A stretch of 24,485 bases of DNA from Candidatus Woesearchaeota archaeon (GTDB lineage: Archaea; Nanobdellota; Nanobdellia; Woesearchaeales; 21-14-0-10-32-9): contig PWLK01000037.1 in the NCBI GenBank assembly GCA_003560545.1, positions 1 through 24,485 on the forward strand, written 5' to 3'. Position numbers and translations under genes: made by a program. Of the stretch, positions 7,838 to 14,555 are shown one piece after another (the first letter of the stretch is position 1; each line of letters starts with the position of its first letter). The notes under the pieces are model-generated. The model made no database searches, was not told where the DNA came from, and was given only the letters and a program-made list of their open reading frames with translations.

Positions 7838-8127
7838 ACAAGCTCGCAAAAATAATTGAACAACTAGAAGAAGAAGACCTCTTGAAAATAAGAAGAGACT
7901 TACTAGCAGGGAATATAGACAGGCTCATAGAAAAACGGCTTAGAGAAGCAAAAACAGGCTTAAGCGATAAGTTCTGCCCTGTATGCAACGGCCCCATAAC
8001 AAACGAATCATTCATACTTGAATTCGGCTCCAAGCACCTTCGCAGAAAAGCACACTTCGACGCATCTGACTGCTTGGAGTACTTCGTTTCAACTAGGCTC
8101 AGGGAGCGCAAAAACCAAACCTCCTAA
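7834..8127 (+). CDS. Small zinc-finger protein of unknown function
   Basis: A 97-residue protein whose N-terminal half (1-43) is a charged amphipathic helix. Its C-terminal half holds a probable zinc site: Cys48-x2-Cys51 (FCPVCNG), then His74 and Cys80 (HFDASDC). I do not recognise a named family. The ATG overlaps the stop of the wHTH gene in an ATGA, so the two are translationally coupled and probably function together. With the regulator's DNA-binding domain, it could be an accessory subunit or a nucleic-acid-binding partner, but the sequence does not show this directly. Confidence 0.65.
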   Translation: MNKLAKIIEQLEEEDLLKIRRDLLAGNIDRLIEKRLREAKTGLSDKFCPVCNGPITNESFILEFGSKHLRRKAHFDASDCLEYFVSTRLRERKNQTS

Positions 8128-8132
8128 CTTGG

Positions 8133-8148
8133 ATTTTTCTCTTTTTCC
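8133..8148 (+). terminator. Probable T-rich terminator after the zinc-finger gene
   Basis: Two T tracts (five T, then five T separated by CTC) lie 6-20 bases after the stop codon on the plus strand, before the next promoter. No strong hairpin is seen. Called by analogy to archaeal oligo-T terminators. Confidence 0.35.
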
Positions 8149-8201
8149 CTGAGCCAGTTACACCCTTTAAATATACTTAAACGTATACTGATTGCAAAAT
8201 A

Positions 8202-8209
8202 TTTATAAT
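8202..8209 (+). promoter_or_regulatory. TATA element for the MCM-wHTH-like gene
   Basis: TTTATAAT centred about 49 bases before the ATG at 8254 predicts a transcript start near 8231 and a short leader of about 23 bases. That leader contains GGGGGT (8234-8239) and AAGGT (8246-8250); the latter is nearest the start. About 30 bases further upstream lies a TATAC/GTATA inverted repeat (8172-8187, 5-base arms, 6-base spacer) that might be an operator or a second TATA region. Confidence 0.4.
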
Positions 8210-8253
8210 ACTATTAGCATTACTACCATTGTTGGGGGTAATGTTAAGGTAAA

Positions 8254-8526
8254 ATGGAGCCTAACGACTTCGAAGAACTCTTAAAAATACAGAGGACAAT
8301 GGCTTCCCGTATAGTAGAGGAAAGCACCACGGACGCCAAGATAAAACTCTACAACCTGATAAGTTCTATTACCACGGGTAAAAAGAAAAGAATTCCCTTA
8401 GAACAAATAATCATAGTAGCAGAAGAAGAAGGCTTCACCGAAAGAGAAGTCATGCGAACCCTTGACGAACTAAAAGCAGACAACATGGTATCCGAGCCCG
8501 AAGAAGGTTTCATCACGATAGCTTAG
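8254..8526 (+). CDS. Stand-alone winged-helix protein resembling the MCM C-terminal domain
   Basis: A 90-residue protein. Residues 45-90 (IPLEQIIIVAEEEGFTEREV followed by MRTLDELKADNMVSEPEEGF) match the winged-helix tail of archaeal MCM helicases, which ends with an xL-x-x-G-x-I-x-E-P-x-x-G pattern. Residues 8-40 (LLKIQRTMASRIVEESTTDAKI and on) faintly resemble the helical lid of the MCM AAA+ module that precedes that tail. No Walker or sensor motifs are present, so it cannot be a helicase. It might be a decayed MCM fragment kept as a DNA-binding or MCM-regulating protein, or an unrelated winged helix. It has its own promoter and stop and no frameshift signs, so it looks like a functional small gene. 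Confidence 0.55.
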   Translation: MEPNDFEELLKIQRTMASRIVEESTTDAKIKLYNLISSITTGKKKRIPLEQIIIVAEEEGFTEREVMRTLDELKADNMVSEPEEGFITIA

Positions 8527-8537
8527 AAAAACAAATA

Positions 8538-8544
8538 TTTTTTA
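8538..8544 (+). promoter_or_regulatory. TATA-like element for the UDG-like gene
   Basis: A TTTTTTAA run is centred about 27-30 bases before the TTG/ATG pair at 8568-8573, so this gene too is probably leaderless. No ribosome binding site is seen upstream. Confidence 0.35.
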
Positions 8545-8570
8545 AGCCATTTCTGTTCTAGTGAAGCTTG

Positions 8571-9236
8571 ATGGAAAAAATGGGCTTGAAAGAACTATGG
8601 AAAGAAGTTGGAAAGATTAACAAAGAGTACTTCCCAGATAACAAGTTAATGCCAATCCTCGGAAACGGAGAAACCCGTAAGCCTAAGATAATGTTTGTGT
8701 TCATCAACCCCACGCACCTGAATATTAGCTCCAAGCCCTCCTGGAAAGGACCTAGGTATCCGTTCATAGGCACAAAGTCTGTCTGGAGAGTCTTCCACAA
8801 AGCGGGAGTGCTATCAGATGCCTTAATGCGAAGAATAGAGAACAATGAGTGGAGCACTGAGTTCGCAGAAGAACTACTATTTTTTTTGAAGTCAAAGTCT
8901 TTTTATCTTACAAACCTTGTCAAGTGGACGGGGAGTAACGCAGCCCTCCCTGATTCCAGGAAAATAAATTTGTTTCTTCCAATACTCGAAAAAGAAATTG
9001 AGATAGTAAAGCCGGAATTCATAGTAACTTTTGGGTTAATACCTTTCAAGGCACTGGCAAAACAAGAAATCCGGCTAAAAGACTATTACGAGGAAGCGAT
9101 GAAGAAAAAGAAACTAAGAGTTTTCGAAACAAGAATCAAGTCGCATGAATCGAAAATAATTCCTTGCTATTTCCCCGTCGGCCGCGGAGAACCAGGAAAA
9201 GCAAAGGATCTGCTGAGAATGGTAAATATTATTTAA
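8571..9236 (+). CDS. Uracil-DNA glycosylase superfamily protein
   Basis: About 221 residues. Visible superfamily features are KIMFVFINPTHLNIS (about 39-53; the NP motif I region that holds the water-activating or substrate-contacting residues), PRYPFIGTKSVWRVFHKAG (about 63-81), FYLTNLVKW (about 111-119), EIVKPEFIVTFGLIPFKAL (about 139-157) and a terminal CYFPVGRGEPGKA, the likely motif II analogue. The family removes uracil or other damaged bases from DNA, but this subfamily lacks the usual HPS-type second motif, so base specificity is uncertain. I chose the ATG at 8571 although the frame could begin at the adjacent TTG (8568). Promoter spacing implies a leaderless transcript. The gene converges with PolB, 7 bases apart. 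Confidence 0.72.
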   Translation: MEKMGLKELWKEVGKINKEYFPDNKLMPILGNGETRKPKIMFVFINPTHLNISSKPSWKGPRYPFIGTKSVWRVFHKAGVLSDALMRRIENNEWSTEFAEELLFFLKSKSFYLTNLVKWTGSNAALPDSRKINLFLPILEKEIEIVKPEFIVTFGLIPFKALAKQEIRLKDYYEEAMKKKKLRVFETRIKSHESKIIPCYFPVGRGEPGKAKDLLRMVNII

Positions 9237-9243
9237 GTTACTT

Positions 9244-12200
9244 TCAGAACCCGTCCAGGCTTGTTTGGCTGCTTCCTTTGATGACTTCGTCGAAGTTCTT
9301 GTCGTAGAAGTAAAGTATTGAATCTGCGAGTGGCTTTATCTGTTTTTCTATGTAGTGCTCATAGTCGATTTTGCTCTCTTGTTTTTGGATTGGTTCAGGG
9401 CCGTTCTCAGTCATCACGTAATCTATGATGTTGCTGGTTATCTTGTCAAGTTTCCTCGCTGCTTTCACATGTGGCGGTGTTGTCTTCGTGTATTCATCCA
9501 CGTCTTTCCGCAGGGCTTTCCTGTAAACAAGCAAAGAATCGTATTCCCCTTTTTTCAGTTTTTTAATAAATTCTTTTACGTATGGTTCGGGCTCTTTCTC
9601 GTGGAATACTAAGTCTAACAATTCTAGTTGGAATTTCTTGCTTACCTCTGTCCAGTCCCTTCTTACGAATTCCAGGCCGGTAAAGTCAATTTTTTCCTTT
9701 CCATCCTTAACTATTAAGCCCGCATACCTTTTTTTTGCGCCTTCCTCGCTTCCACGAATCCTTGGCATGAAGAACTTAACAAAAACCTTTTCAAACTCTA
9801 ATTCGAGGAAGCTGTCAACCCCGTATTCGTCTTTAATTTTTTTCTTGTAATAACCATTTAGTTCTTCTTGTATCTCTCCGCCGAGTTTCTCTGCTTCTCC
9901 CCTGGACTTGACTTTTAGCTCTGCGAAGACAGAGTCTGTGTTGTGTACTAACACATAATTTGCGAAAAACCTGTGTGTTCCTTCTACTTCAATATCATAA
10001 ACGTATTCTTGCTTTTCTATCTGCTCTATCTTTTTTACTTGTTGTAGGTCGAATTCATAGTCTTTGATGCGTTTTCTTCTCATATCAACAGATTTTATTG
10101 CGGCAAGCTCGTTCTTTCTTTCAAGAATAAATCCTATCTTTTGAGCAAATAAATTTTTATTCTTTATAATTATGTTTTTCGAATAGCTTCCTGTTGAATA
10201 AACCTTTTTTTTTCCTTTGTATTTATTGACGTTGTTTTCCTTGAACACTGAGTGTGAAATGCCTGAAAAGTATAACAGTTTTCTAACAGCCTCAATATAC
10301 TCGTCTTTTGTGGATGTATACTTTATTATGGGTATATTATGTCTCAGCATTACGCTTCCGTCTGCTGAGAATAATCCTCTTAAAAATGCTTTTATGTTTA
10401 CCTCTTTTTCATTTTGAAGCCATTCAGGTATTTTCTTTTTTCCTTTTTCATCTCTGAAATATTTTGTTATGGGCGCTATTAATTTTAAGCCATTAATAGT
10501 TAAATCTCCTTTCCTTGTGTTGGACCACCAGTAATTCTTAATATATCCTTTCTTGATCAGCGGTTTTACAAGTTTTTCAAACACTTCCTCTGCATCTTTT
10601 CCAAGCGAAAGCCCTAGATAATAATCCTTGTTATATTTATTGTGGGAATTGTTCCTCCTGAAGCTGCCGTCCCCCACGAAATAGCCCATGAATTCGTACA
10701 CTTCCTTTGGGTAGTTTTTAGTAATAGTGGCTGCGTTAGGTATCTTTTTGAGTGTTATTATGCTGTTTGCTTTCTTTGATATTTCATCAGGTTTTATTTC
10801 TATGAGTCTGTCCAAAACAGGTTTTTTGCTGTTGTTAAAAGCTAAGGTTTGATATGCTATGAGGGAATGGTCTTCTGTAACATCTATGCTCCAATTATTC
10901 GTAAAACTGACTCTGTACATTTTTTTCCTAGTATTGTGCCTCATAACATATGGCGCTTTCTTAAACACGCTTTTTCCTTGCCTATCCAGCGTTAACACTT
11001 CTAATTCTTTTTTGAAGTTATATTCTTTGCCATCCTTAGAAAATTCGTTTGGTTTTTCAAATAAATCTCTTATCATTTCTTCAGATATCTTTCCTTTTCT
11101 TCTCACTATAATTTTTGTATCTCCTCCAACACTATCCCCGTAAATCACTTTGAATCCTTTGCTTTCAAGCTTCTTCGCAGCTTCCTTAATTAGCTTGTGG
11201 CCGAAACTCGTGATCGCGTTTGCCATTTCGAAGCTGTAAAACCTGCAGTTCGGGCTTGCCAGGACTCCGTACATGCTGTTCATCAATATCTTTATTGCTC
11301 CCCTGGTTAATTCATCTCCTTTATTCCTTGCTTTCTCGCGTTCCTGCCAAAGGTTTTCCAGTAGAACTGGCAGTATTCCTGGCTTCTTGGAAAAACAGGC
11401 GCCGTTAGGTGCTTTAATCAGGCCTTCTCCCTTGCTGACCTCTTTGCACCCTGGCCTGTACATCAAAGGGTCTATGTTGAAAGTTCTCATAATGCTTGGG
11501 TACAGGCTTTTAAAATCCATTACTGTAACATACTCATAAAACCCTGGTTTTGGATCCATAACATAACCCCCTGTGGTCCTTTCACCTCTCTCAGAGTACT
11601 TTGAGGATATAGCCGCGTAACCTCTTTTTCTTAGCTCCCTTAAATACAAAGAATCCAGGCTTGCTATGCTCGCCCGTACCCTGTCCAAAGGCATCCCTGT
11701 TAACAAGCTTCTTTGTATGGTTAACTGCATCGCCCCGCTATTTTTGATAATGTCAAGAACAAGCTTTGAGTCCAGTAAATTGTAATCCACGAGTTTTTGC
11801 TGGTCTTCCTTGTACGCTTTCTCTATGTCTTCACCTTTGTTCTCGTCTTCAATCAGCTTTGTTTTTTTTGCAAAAGATTTAGCCGCAGTTCCCAGCTTAT
11901 AATCGTCCAGCCTTACAAAGCTGGTTTTCAGCAAGTGAATCCCGTCCAATAACAAGCGTCCGGGGAAGTCTGCCTTGGAATCTGTGATAAATGATTCATA
12001 AACCCTGAGAGAGCACTTATCTGTTGTCCTGCCAAGGTCAAAGTTTACTCCGAGTTGTTTCATTCTTTCTTCCAGGAATTTAAAGTCAAAATCAATCAGG
12101 TTCCACCCTGTTATTATATCAGGGTCGTACTCCAATATTTTTTTTCTGAACTCTTCCAACAACTCTTTTTCATTAGAATACGTCTTGGCTTTCTTCAAGC

Positions 12201-12789
12201 CTTTTTTCTCGGATACTATAAGCACTTCATCTAATTTATTGTCGTTAGTACAAAGAGATACACAGTAAAGATTTTTTCCGTCTATGCTTGTCTCGATGTC
12301 TGTTGAAAGAATCTTTAAGTCTTTGTTCTCAGGATTCCAGTTACCTGTGCTTAGTTCAGGCTCGTCAAAGAACAAGTCCGCCCTTACATCTCTTTGCTCG
12401 CTTGGATCTCCCTTAATCTGGATGCTTCCCTTAAGGTCTTTATCCATCATGTACCTGTACGCGAACCGTATATCTGCTTCGTAGCAGTCAACCCCTATTT
12501 CCTCTAATTGCTTTCTGAACTCTCCGACTTCCTTCGGCAAATTCATAGTAATCCGTAACAATGGCTCTTCCGTGAAACTCTTTAGGTTGCTGTCAGAATA
12601 ATCAAACTTGCCTAGTTGCTTTGCCTTGTCCAAGTCAGTTTTCTTAATGTAAAAATACGGCTTATAATAGTTCTTGGTGCAAAAACTTTCCCCTGTCTTC
12701 ACCCGGCCATATAAGTAAACATAAGCCTTCCCATCTTCAACTCGGTAAGTAGGGTATATTATGAAGCCCTCGAATGCCTTGCCACCCAT
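9244..12789 (-). CDS. polB: Family B replicative DNA polymerase, interrupted by an intein
   Basis: The 1181-residue precursor contains an extein of 783 residues (1-552 and 951-1181), the usual size of archaeal PolB. Proofreading exonuclease motifs: STDIETS (Asp164, Glu166), GWNLIDFDF (Asp235) and YNLLDSK (Tyr336, Asp340). Polymerase motifs: A, MDFKSLYPSI (Asp425); B, KILMNSMYG (500-508); C, YGD (550-552) joined to TDS (951-953) once the intein is removed. The last residues, QTSLDGF, form a PCNA-interacting (PIP) box. It synthesises and proofreads chromosomal DNA. The ATG at 12789 has no ribosome binding site, but a TATA element sits 25 bases upstream, so it is leaderless. Without splicing the active site would be split, so the intein must be removed for function. 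Confidence 0.96.
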   Translation of the reverse strand: MGGKAFEGFIIYPTYRVEDGKAYVYLYGRVKTGESFCTKNYYKPYFYIKKTDLDKAKQLGKFDYSDSNLKSFTEEPLLRITMNLPKEVGEFRKQLEEIGVDCYEADIRFAYRYMMDKDLKGSIQIKGDPSEQRDVRADLFFDEPELSTGNWNPENKDLKILSTDIETSIDGKNLYCVSLCTNDNKLDEVLIVSEKKGLKKAKTYSNEKELLEEFRKKILEYDPDIITGWNLIDFDFKFLEERMKQLGVNFDLGRTTDKCSLRVYESFITDSKADFPGRLLLDGIHLLKTSFVRLDDYKLGTAAKSFAKKTKLIEDENKGEDIEKAYKEDQQKLVDYNLLDSKLVLDIIKNSGAMQLTIQRSLLTGMPLDRVRASIASLDSLYLRELRKRGYAAISSKYSERGERTTGGYVMDPKPGFYEYVTVMDFKSLYPSIMRTFNIDPLMYRPGCKEVSKGEGLIKAPNGACFSKKPGILPVLLENLWQEREKARNKGDELTRGAIKILMNSMYGVLASPNCRFYSFEMANAITSFGHKLIKEAAKKLESKGFKVIYGDSVGGDTKIIVRRKGKISEEMIRDLFEKPNEFSKDGKEYNFKKELEVLTLDRQGKSVFKKAPYVMRHNTRKKMYRVSFTNNWSIDVTEDHSLIAYQTLAFNNSKKPVLDRLIEIKPDEISKKANSIITLKKIPNAATITKNYPKEVYEFMGYFVGDGSFRRNNSHNKYNKDYYLGLSLGKDAEEVFEKLVKPLIKKGYIKNYWWSNTRKGDLTINGLKLIAPITKYFRDEKGKKKIPEWLQNEKEVNIKAFLRGLFSADGSVMLRHNIPIIKYTSTKDEYIEAVRKLLYFSGISHSVFKENNVNKYKGKKKVYSTGSYSKNIIIKNKNLFAQKIGFILERKNELAAIKSVDMRRKRIKDYEFDLQQVKKIEQIEKQEYVYDIEVEGTHRFFANYVLVHNTDSVFAELKVKSRGEAEKLGGEIQEELNGYYKKKIKDEYGVDSFLELEFEKVFVKFFMPRIRGSEEGAKKRYAGLIVKDGKEKIDFTGLEFVRRDWTEVSKKFQLELLDLVFHEKEPEPYVKEFIKKLKKGEYDSLLVYRKALRKDVDEYTKTTPPHVKAARKLDKITSNIIDYVMTENGPEPIQKQESKIDYEHYIEKQIKPLADSILYFYDKNFDEVIKGSSQTSLDGF
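9940..11133 (-). mobile_element. Intein with LAGLIDADG homing endonuclease in PolB motif C
   Basis: This 398-residue in-frame insertion lies inside YGD/TDS. It begins with Ser1 (SVGGDTKIIV) and ends with the penultimate His and terminal Asn of ANYVLVHN; the first downstream residue is Thr. Splicing blocks seen: B (TEDH, residues 86-89), F (YDIEVEGTHRFF, 379-390) and G (391-398). Two dodecapeptide endonuclease motifs are present, FMGYFVGDGS (148-157) and FLRGLFSADGS (250-260), each with an acidic catalytic residue, so the endonuclease looks intact. The junctions were fixed by counting codons: the last intein codon is AAC at 9940-9942 and the first is AGT at 11131-11133. Motif C is a known insertion site in archaeal PolB genes. 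Confidence 0.95.
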
Positions 12790-12810
12790 ATAAGGATAGG
12801 AATACTTCTT

Positions 12811-12818
12811 TATTTATT
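12811..12818 (-). promoter_or_regulatory. TATA element of PolB (leaderless)
   Basis: On the minus strand the TTAATAAATA run is centred about 25 bases before the ATG at 12789. This spacing puts the transcript start at the start codon. Confidence 0.5.
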
Positions 12819-12860
12819 AACGTTATTGGTTTTAAGCTTGAAGTTGGCTTAAGCGAAATC

Positions 12861-12868
12861 TTTAAATA
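12861..12868 (+). promoter_or_regulatory. TATA element of the pilin-like gene
   Basis: TTTAAATA preceded by CGAAATC (possible BRE) is centred about 64 bases before the ATG at 12929. It predicts a leader of roughly 35-40 bases that includes an AAGGATG site 10-12 bases before the ATG. This element and the PolB TATA serve divergent transcripts in one 139-base intergenic region. Confidence 0.5.
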
Positions 12869-12928
12869 CATAGTTCTTTGTTTTAGACAAAGTTATACGC
12901 TAAAAAAAGAGTTATAAGGATGTTTTAA

Positions 12929-13393
12929 ATGCTCGGAAAGAAAGGCATGTCCCCGTTAATAGTAACAATTCTCTTAATAGCTTTAGCTGTGGCTCTAGGT
13001 GCTATGATTATGAACTGGACTTCTGATGTTGCGGCTTCCGTCCCGGGCGGGTCTTGTGATGATACCGTGATTGAACCCCAGTCTGCCTTTGGCGGGGAGC
13101 TTATCTGTTTTGATGAGGAAGAAGGCGTTATACGCTTGGTTGTTAAGAATTCGGGGAGGTCAACTCTTAATTCTCTTGTTTACCGGCAGGTCACCCAGGA
13201 TATGAGGGTTAGAGATATGGCTATGCCTGATTCTAGACTTAGGCCTGGAGATATCTATGAGGGTACTATAAGGCATGATGGTAATGGGGGTGTTCATTTA
13301 GAGCTGATTCCTGAGATCATAGTGGAAGGGGAGCCCGCTCTTTGCACGGATAGGTCTTTGGTGAGGGAGTCAATAGGGCCTTGTCCTAGTTAA
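12929..13393 (+). CDS. Type IV pilin/archaellin-like secreted protein
   Basis: A 154-residue protein with a class III signal sequence: a short basic leader MLGKKG, the expected prepilin-peptidase cut after Gly6, then a continuous hydrophobic helix (MSPLIVTILLIALAVALGAM, 7-26) of the kind that packs into pilus cores. The first mature segment matches the SP-x-I-x-T-I-L-L pattern of archaeal pilin-like proteins. The rest (about 32-154) is a predicted beta-rich head with four Cys (44, 61, 141, 153 approximately) that could form disulfides. It may be a pilin, a minor pseudopilin or a membrane-anchored surface protein; no assembly ATPase is nearby, so partners must be elsewhere. Confidence 0.75.
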   Translation: MLGKKGMSPLIVTILLIALAVALGAMIMNWTSDVAASVPGGSCDDTVIEPQSAFGGELICFDEEEGVIRLVVKNSGRSTLNSLVYRQVTQDMRVRDMAMPDSRLRPGDIYEGTIRHDGNGGVHLELIPEIIVEGEPALCTDRSLVRESIGPCPS

Positions 13394-13405
13394 GTCGCGG
13401 AAAGC

Positions 13406-13414
13406 TTTTAATAA
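13406..13414 (+). promoter_or_regulatory. TATA element of the NFACT-R gene (leaderless)
   Basis: TTTTAATAA is centred 27 bases before the ATG at 13437 and no Shine-Dalgarno precedes that ATG, so a leaderless mRNA is predicted. It separates this gene from the pilin-like gene, whose stop is only 43 bases upstream. Confidence 0.5.
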
Positions 13415-13436
13415 GTAAAAGGATTCTTCTTCTTGT

Positions 13437-14246
13437 ATGAAGATCGTTTTAGATTTGGATAAGACTCTTGAGGAGAACGCAGGAGGGTATTTTGACAAGG
13501 CTAAGAAGGCCAGGAAGAAGATAGATGGTGCTAGGAAAGCCGTAGAACTGGCCAAGGTTAGGCTTGAAAAGTCCCAGCAGAAAAAAGAGCTTGAGGAGAA
13601 AAAGCAGTTTGAGGCTCAGGCTCAGAGGTCTAGGAAGAAGGCTTGGTATGAAAAGTTCAGGTGGTTTTTCACTTCTGATGGTTTACTTGTGATAAGCGGC
13701 AAGGATGCATCTTCCAACGAGGTTGTTATAAAAAAGCATGCGGAGAAGGATGACTTGGTGTTTCACACGGACATGGCTGGAAGCCCTTTCACAGTCCTTA
13801 AAAACCCTGGTGGAAAAGAAGTTCCTGTTCTTTCCAGGGATGAGGCAGCTGTTTTCACTGCTACTTTCAGCAAAGCCTGGGTTCAGGGATTGCGATACGT
13901 TGATGTGTTCGAGGTAAACCCGGGTCAGGTTACAAAGGAAGCACGGGCAGGGGAGTACGTTGCAAAGGGATCGTTCATGGTGTATGGGAAGAGAAAGAAT
14001 CATCACGCTTCGCTAAGCCTTGCAATCGGGTTATACGAAGGAAAAGAAAATCCTGGGGCTGTAATGTCCGGTCCGGAGAGCGCTGTCAGGAAGCATTGCT
14101 CTAAGCACGTTTCTTTAAAACAGGGAAGTTCTAAAAAAGGAGATATATCTAAGAAGATAATGAAATACCTGGGGTTGCATTCAAACGATGACGTACTGGC
14201 ATCTCTTCCTTCAGGCGGTTTTGACATTCAAAAGGACAAGAAGTGA
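13437..14246 (+). CDS. NFACT-R (DUF814) RNA-binding domain protein, lacking the NFACT-N half of Rqc2/NEMF
   Basis: 269 residues. Residues 1-70 are a coiled-coil-like segment (LDLDKTLEENAGGYFDKAKK and on) equivalent to the region that joins the two halves of RqcH/Rqc2/NEMF. Residues 69-215 form the NFACT-R domain: WYEKFRWFFTSDGLLVISGKD, then VFHTDMAGSPFTVLKN and KGSFMVYGKRKNHH. Full-length family members bind the obstructed 60S/50S subunit and recruit tRNA for C-terminal Ala tailing; the NFACT-N domain with the Asp-Arg motif used in that step is absent here. The start is supported by promoter spacing, so this is a genuine short form and not a misread of a longer gene. The stop overlaps the GTG of the next gene. 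Confidence 0.85.
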   Translation: MKIVLDLDKTLEENAGGYFDKAKKARKKIDGARKAVELAKVRLEKSQQKKELEEKKQFEAQAQRSRKKAWYEKFRWFFTSDGLLVISGKDASSNEVVIKKHAEKDDLVFHTDMAGSPFTVLKNPGGKEVPVLSRDEAAVFTATFSKAWVQGLRYVDVFEVNPGQVTKEARAGEYVAKGSFMVYGKRKNHHASLSLAIGLYEGKENPGAVMSGPESAVRKHCSKHVSLKQGSSKKGDISKKIMKYLGLHSNDDVLASLPSGGFDIQKDKK

Positions 14247-14506
14247 TAAAAGTGCAGCTAAAAGAATGTGTAACGATAAGGGTTGGGAAAAACGGTGTGA
14301 CGAAGACATTACTAGAAGAAATAAGGAAAAACATTGAAAGCAAGAACAATGTTAAGGTAAAGCTTTTGAAAAATTTCGTGGAAGTAAATGATAAGAAGAA
14401 AGCAGTGGAAGAGATAAAGCAGTACGTTGCAAGCGACCGCGTAAATGTTAAGGCTATAGGTAATTCTGTACTCGTAGAGCATAAGAAACAACGCAAAAAT
14501 ATATAA
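14243..14506 (+). CDS. YhbY/CRM-domain RNA-binding protein
   Basis: 87 residues, nearly all of one CRM domain: the GKNG loop (residues 15-18, the family's GxxG RNA-contact loop), then TKTLLEEIRKNIESKNNVKV, KLLKNFVEVNDKKKAVEEIK and a final VKAIGNSVLVEHKK strand like the VQVIG-N-x-LYR end of YhbY. Bacterial YhbY associates with pre-50S particles. Start is GTG at 14243, overlapping the TGA of the NFACT-R gene (GTGA), so translation is coupled and a joint ribosomal role is plausible. The stop codon is embedded in the TATA element of the next gene. Confidence 0.72.
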   Translation: MIKVQLKECVTIRVGKNGVTKTLLEEIRKNIESKNNVKVKLLKNFVEVNDKKKAVEEIKQYVASDRVNVKAIGNSVLVEHKKQRKNI

Positions 14507-14508
14507 AT
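14499..14508 (+). promoter_or_regulatory. TATA element overlapping the YhbY stop codon
   Basis: ATATATAAAT includes the TAA stop (14504-14506) of the YhbY-like gene. Centred about 52 bases before the ATG at 14556, it predicts a roughly 25-30-base leader carrying a weak GTGGA site. Confidence 0.45.
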
Positions 14509-14555
14509 CAAGAACCTTATTGTTCGTTGTATAGCAAAAAAGAGCGTGGAATTTT

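Noticed and set aside
8172..8187. TATAC/GTATA inverted repeat as a definite operator
   Set aside because: Arms of only 5 bases in A/T-rich sequence are likely by chance; mentioned only as a possibility.
12929..13393. Calling the pilin-like gene an archaellin
   Set aside because: The signal and hydrophobic helix fit the wider pilin class, but the head lacks recognisable archaellin features and no motor or assembly genes are nearby.
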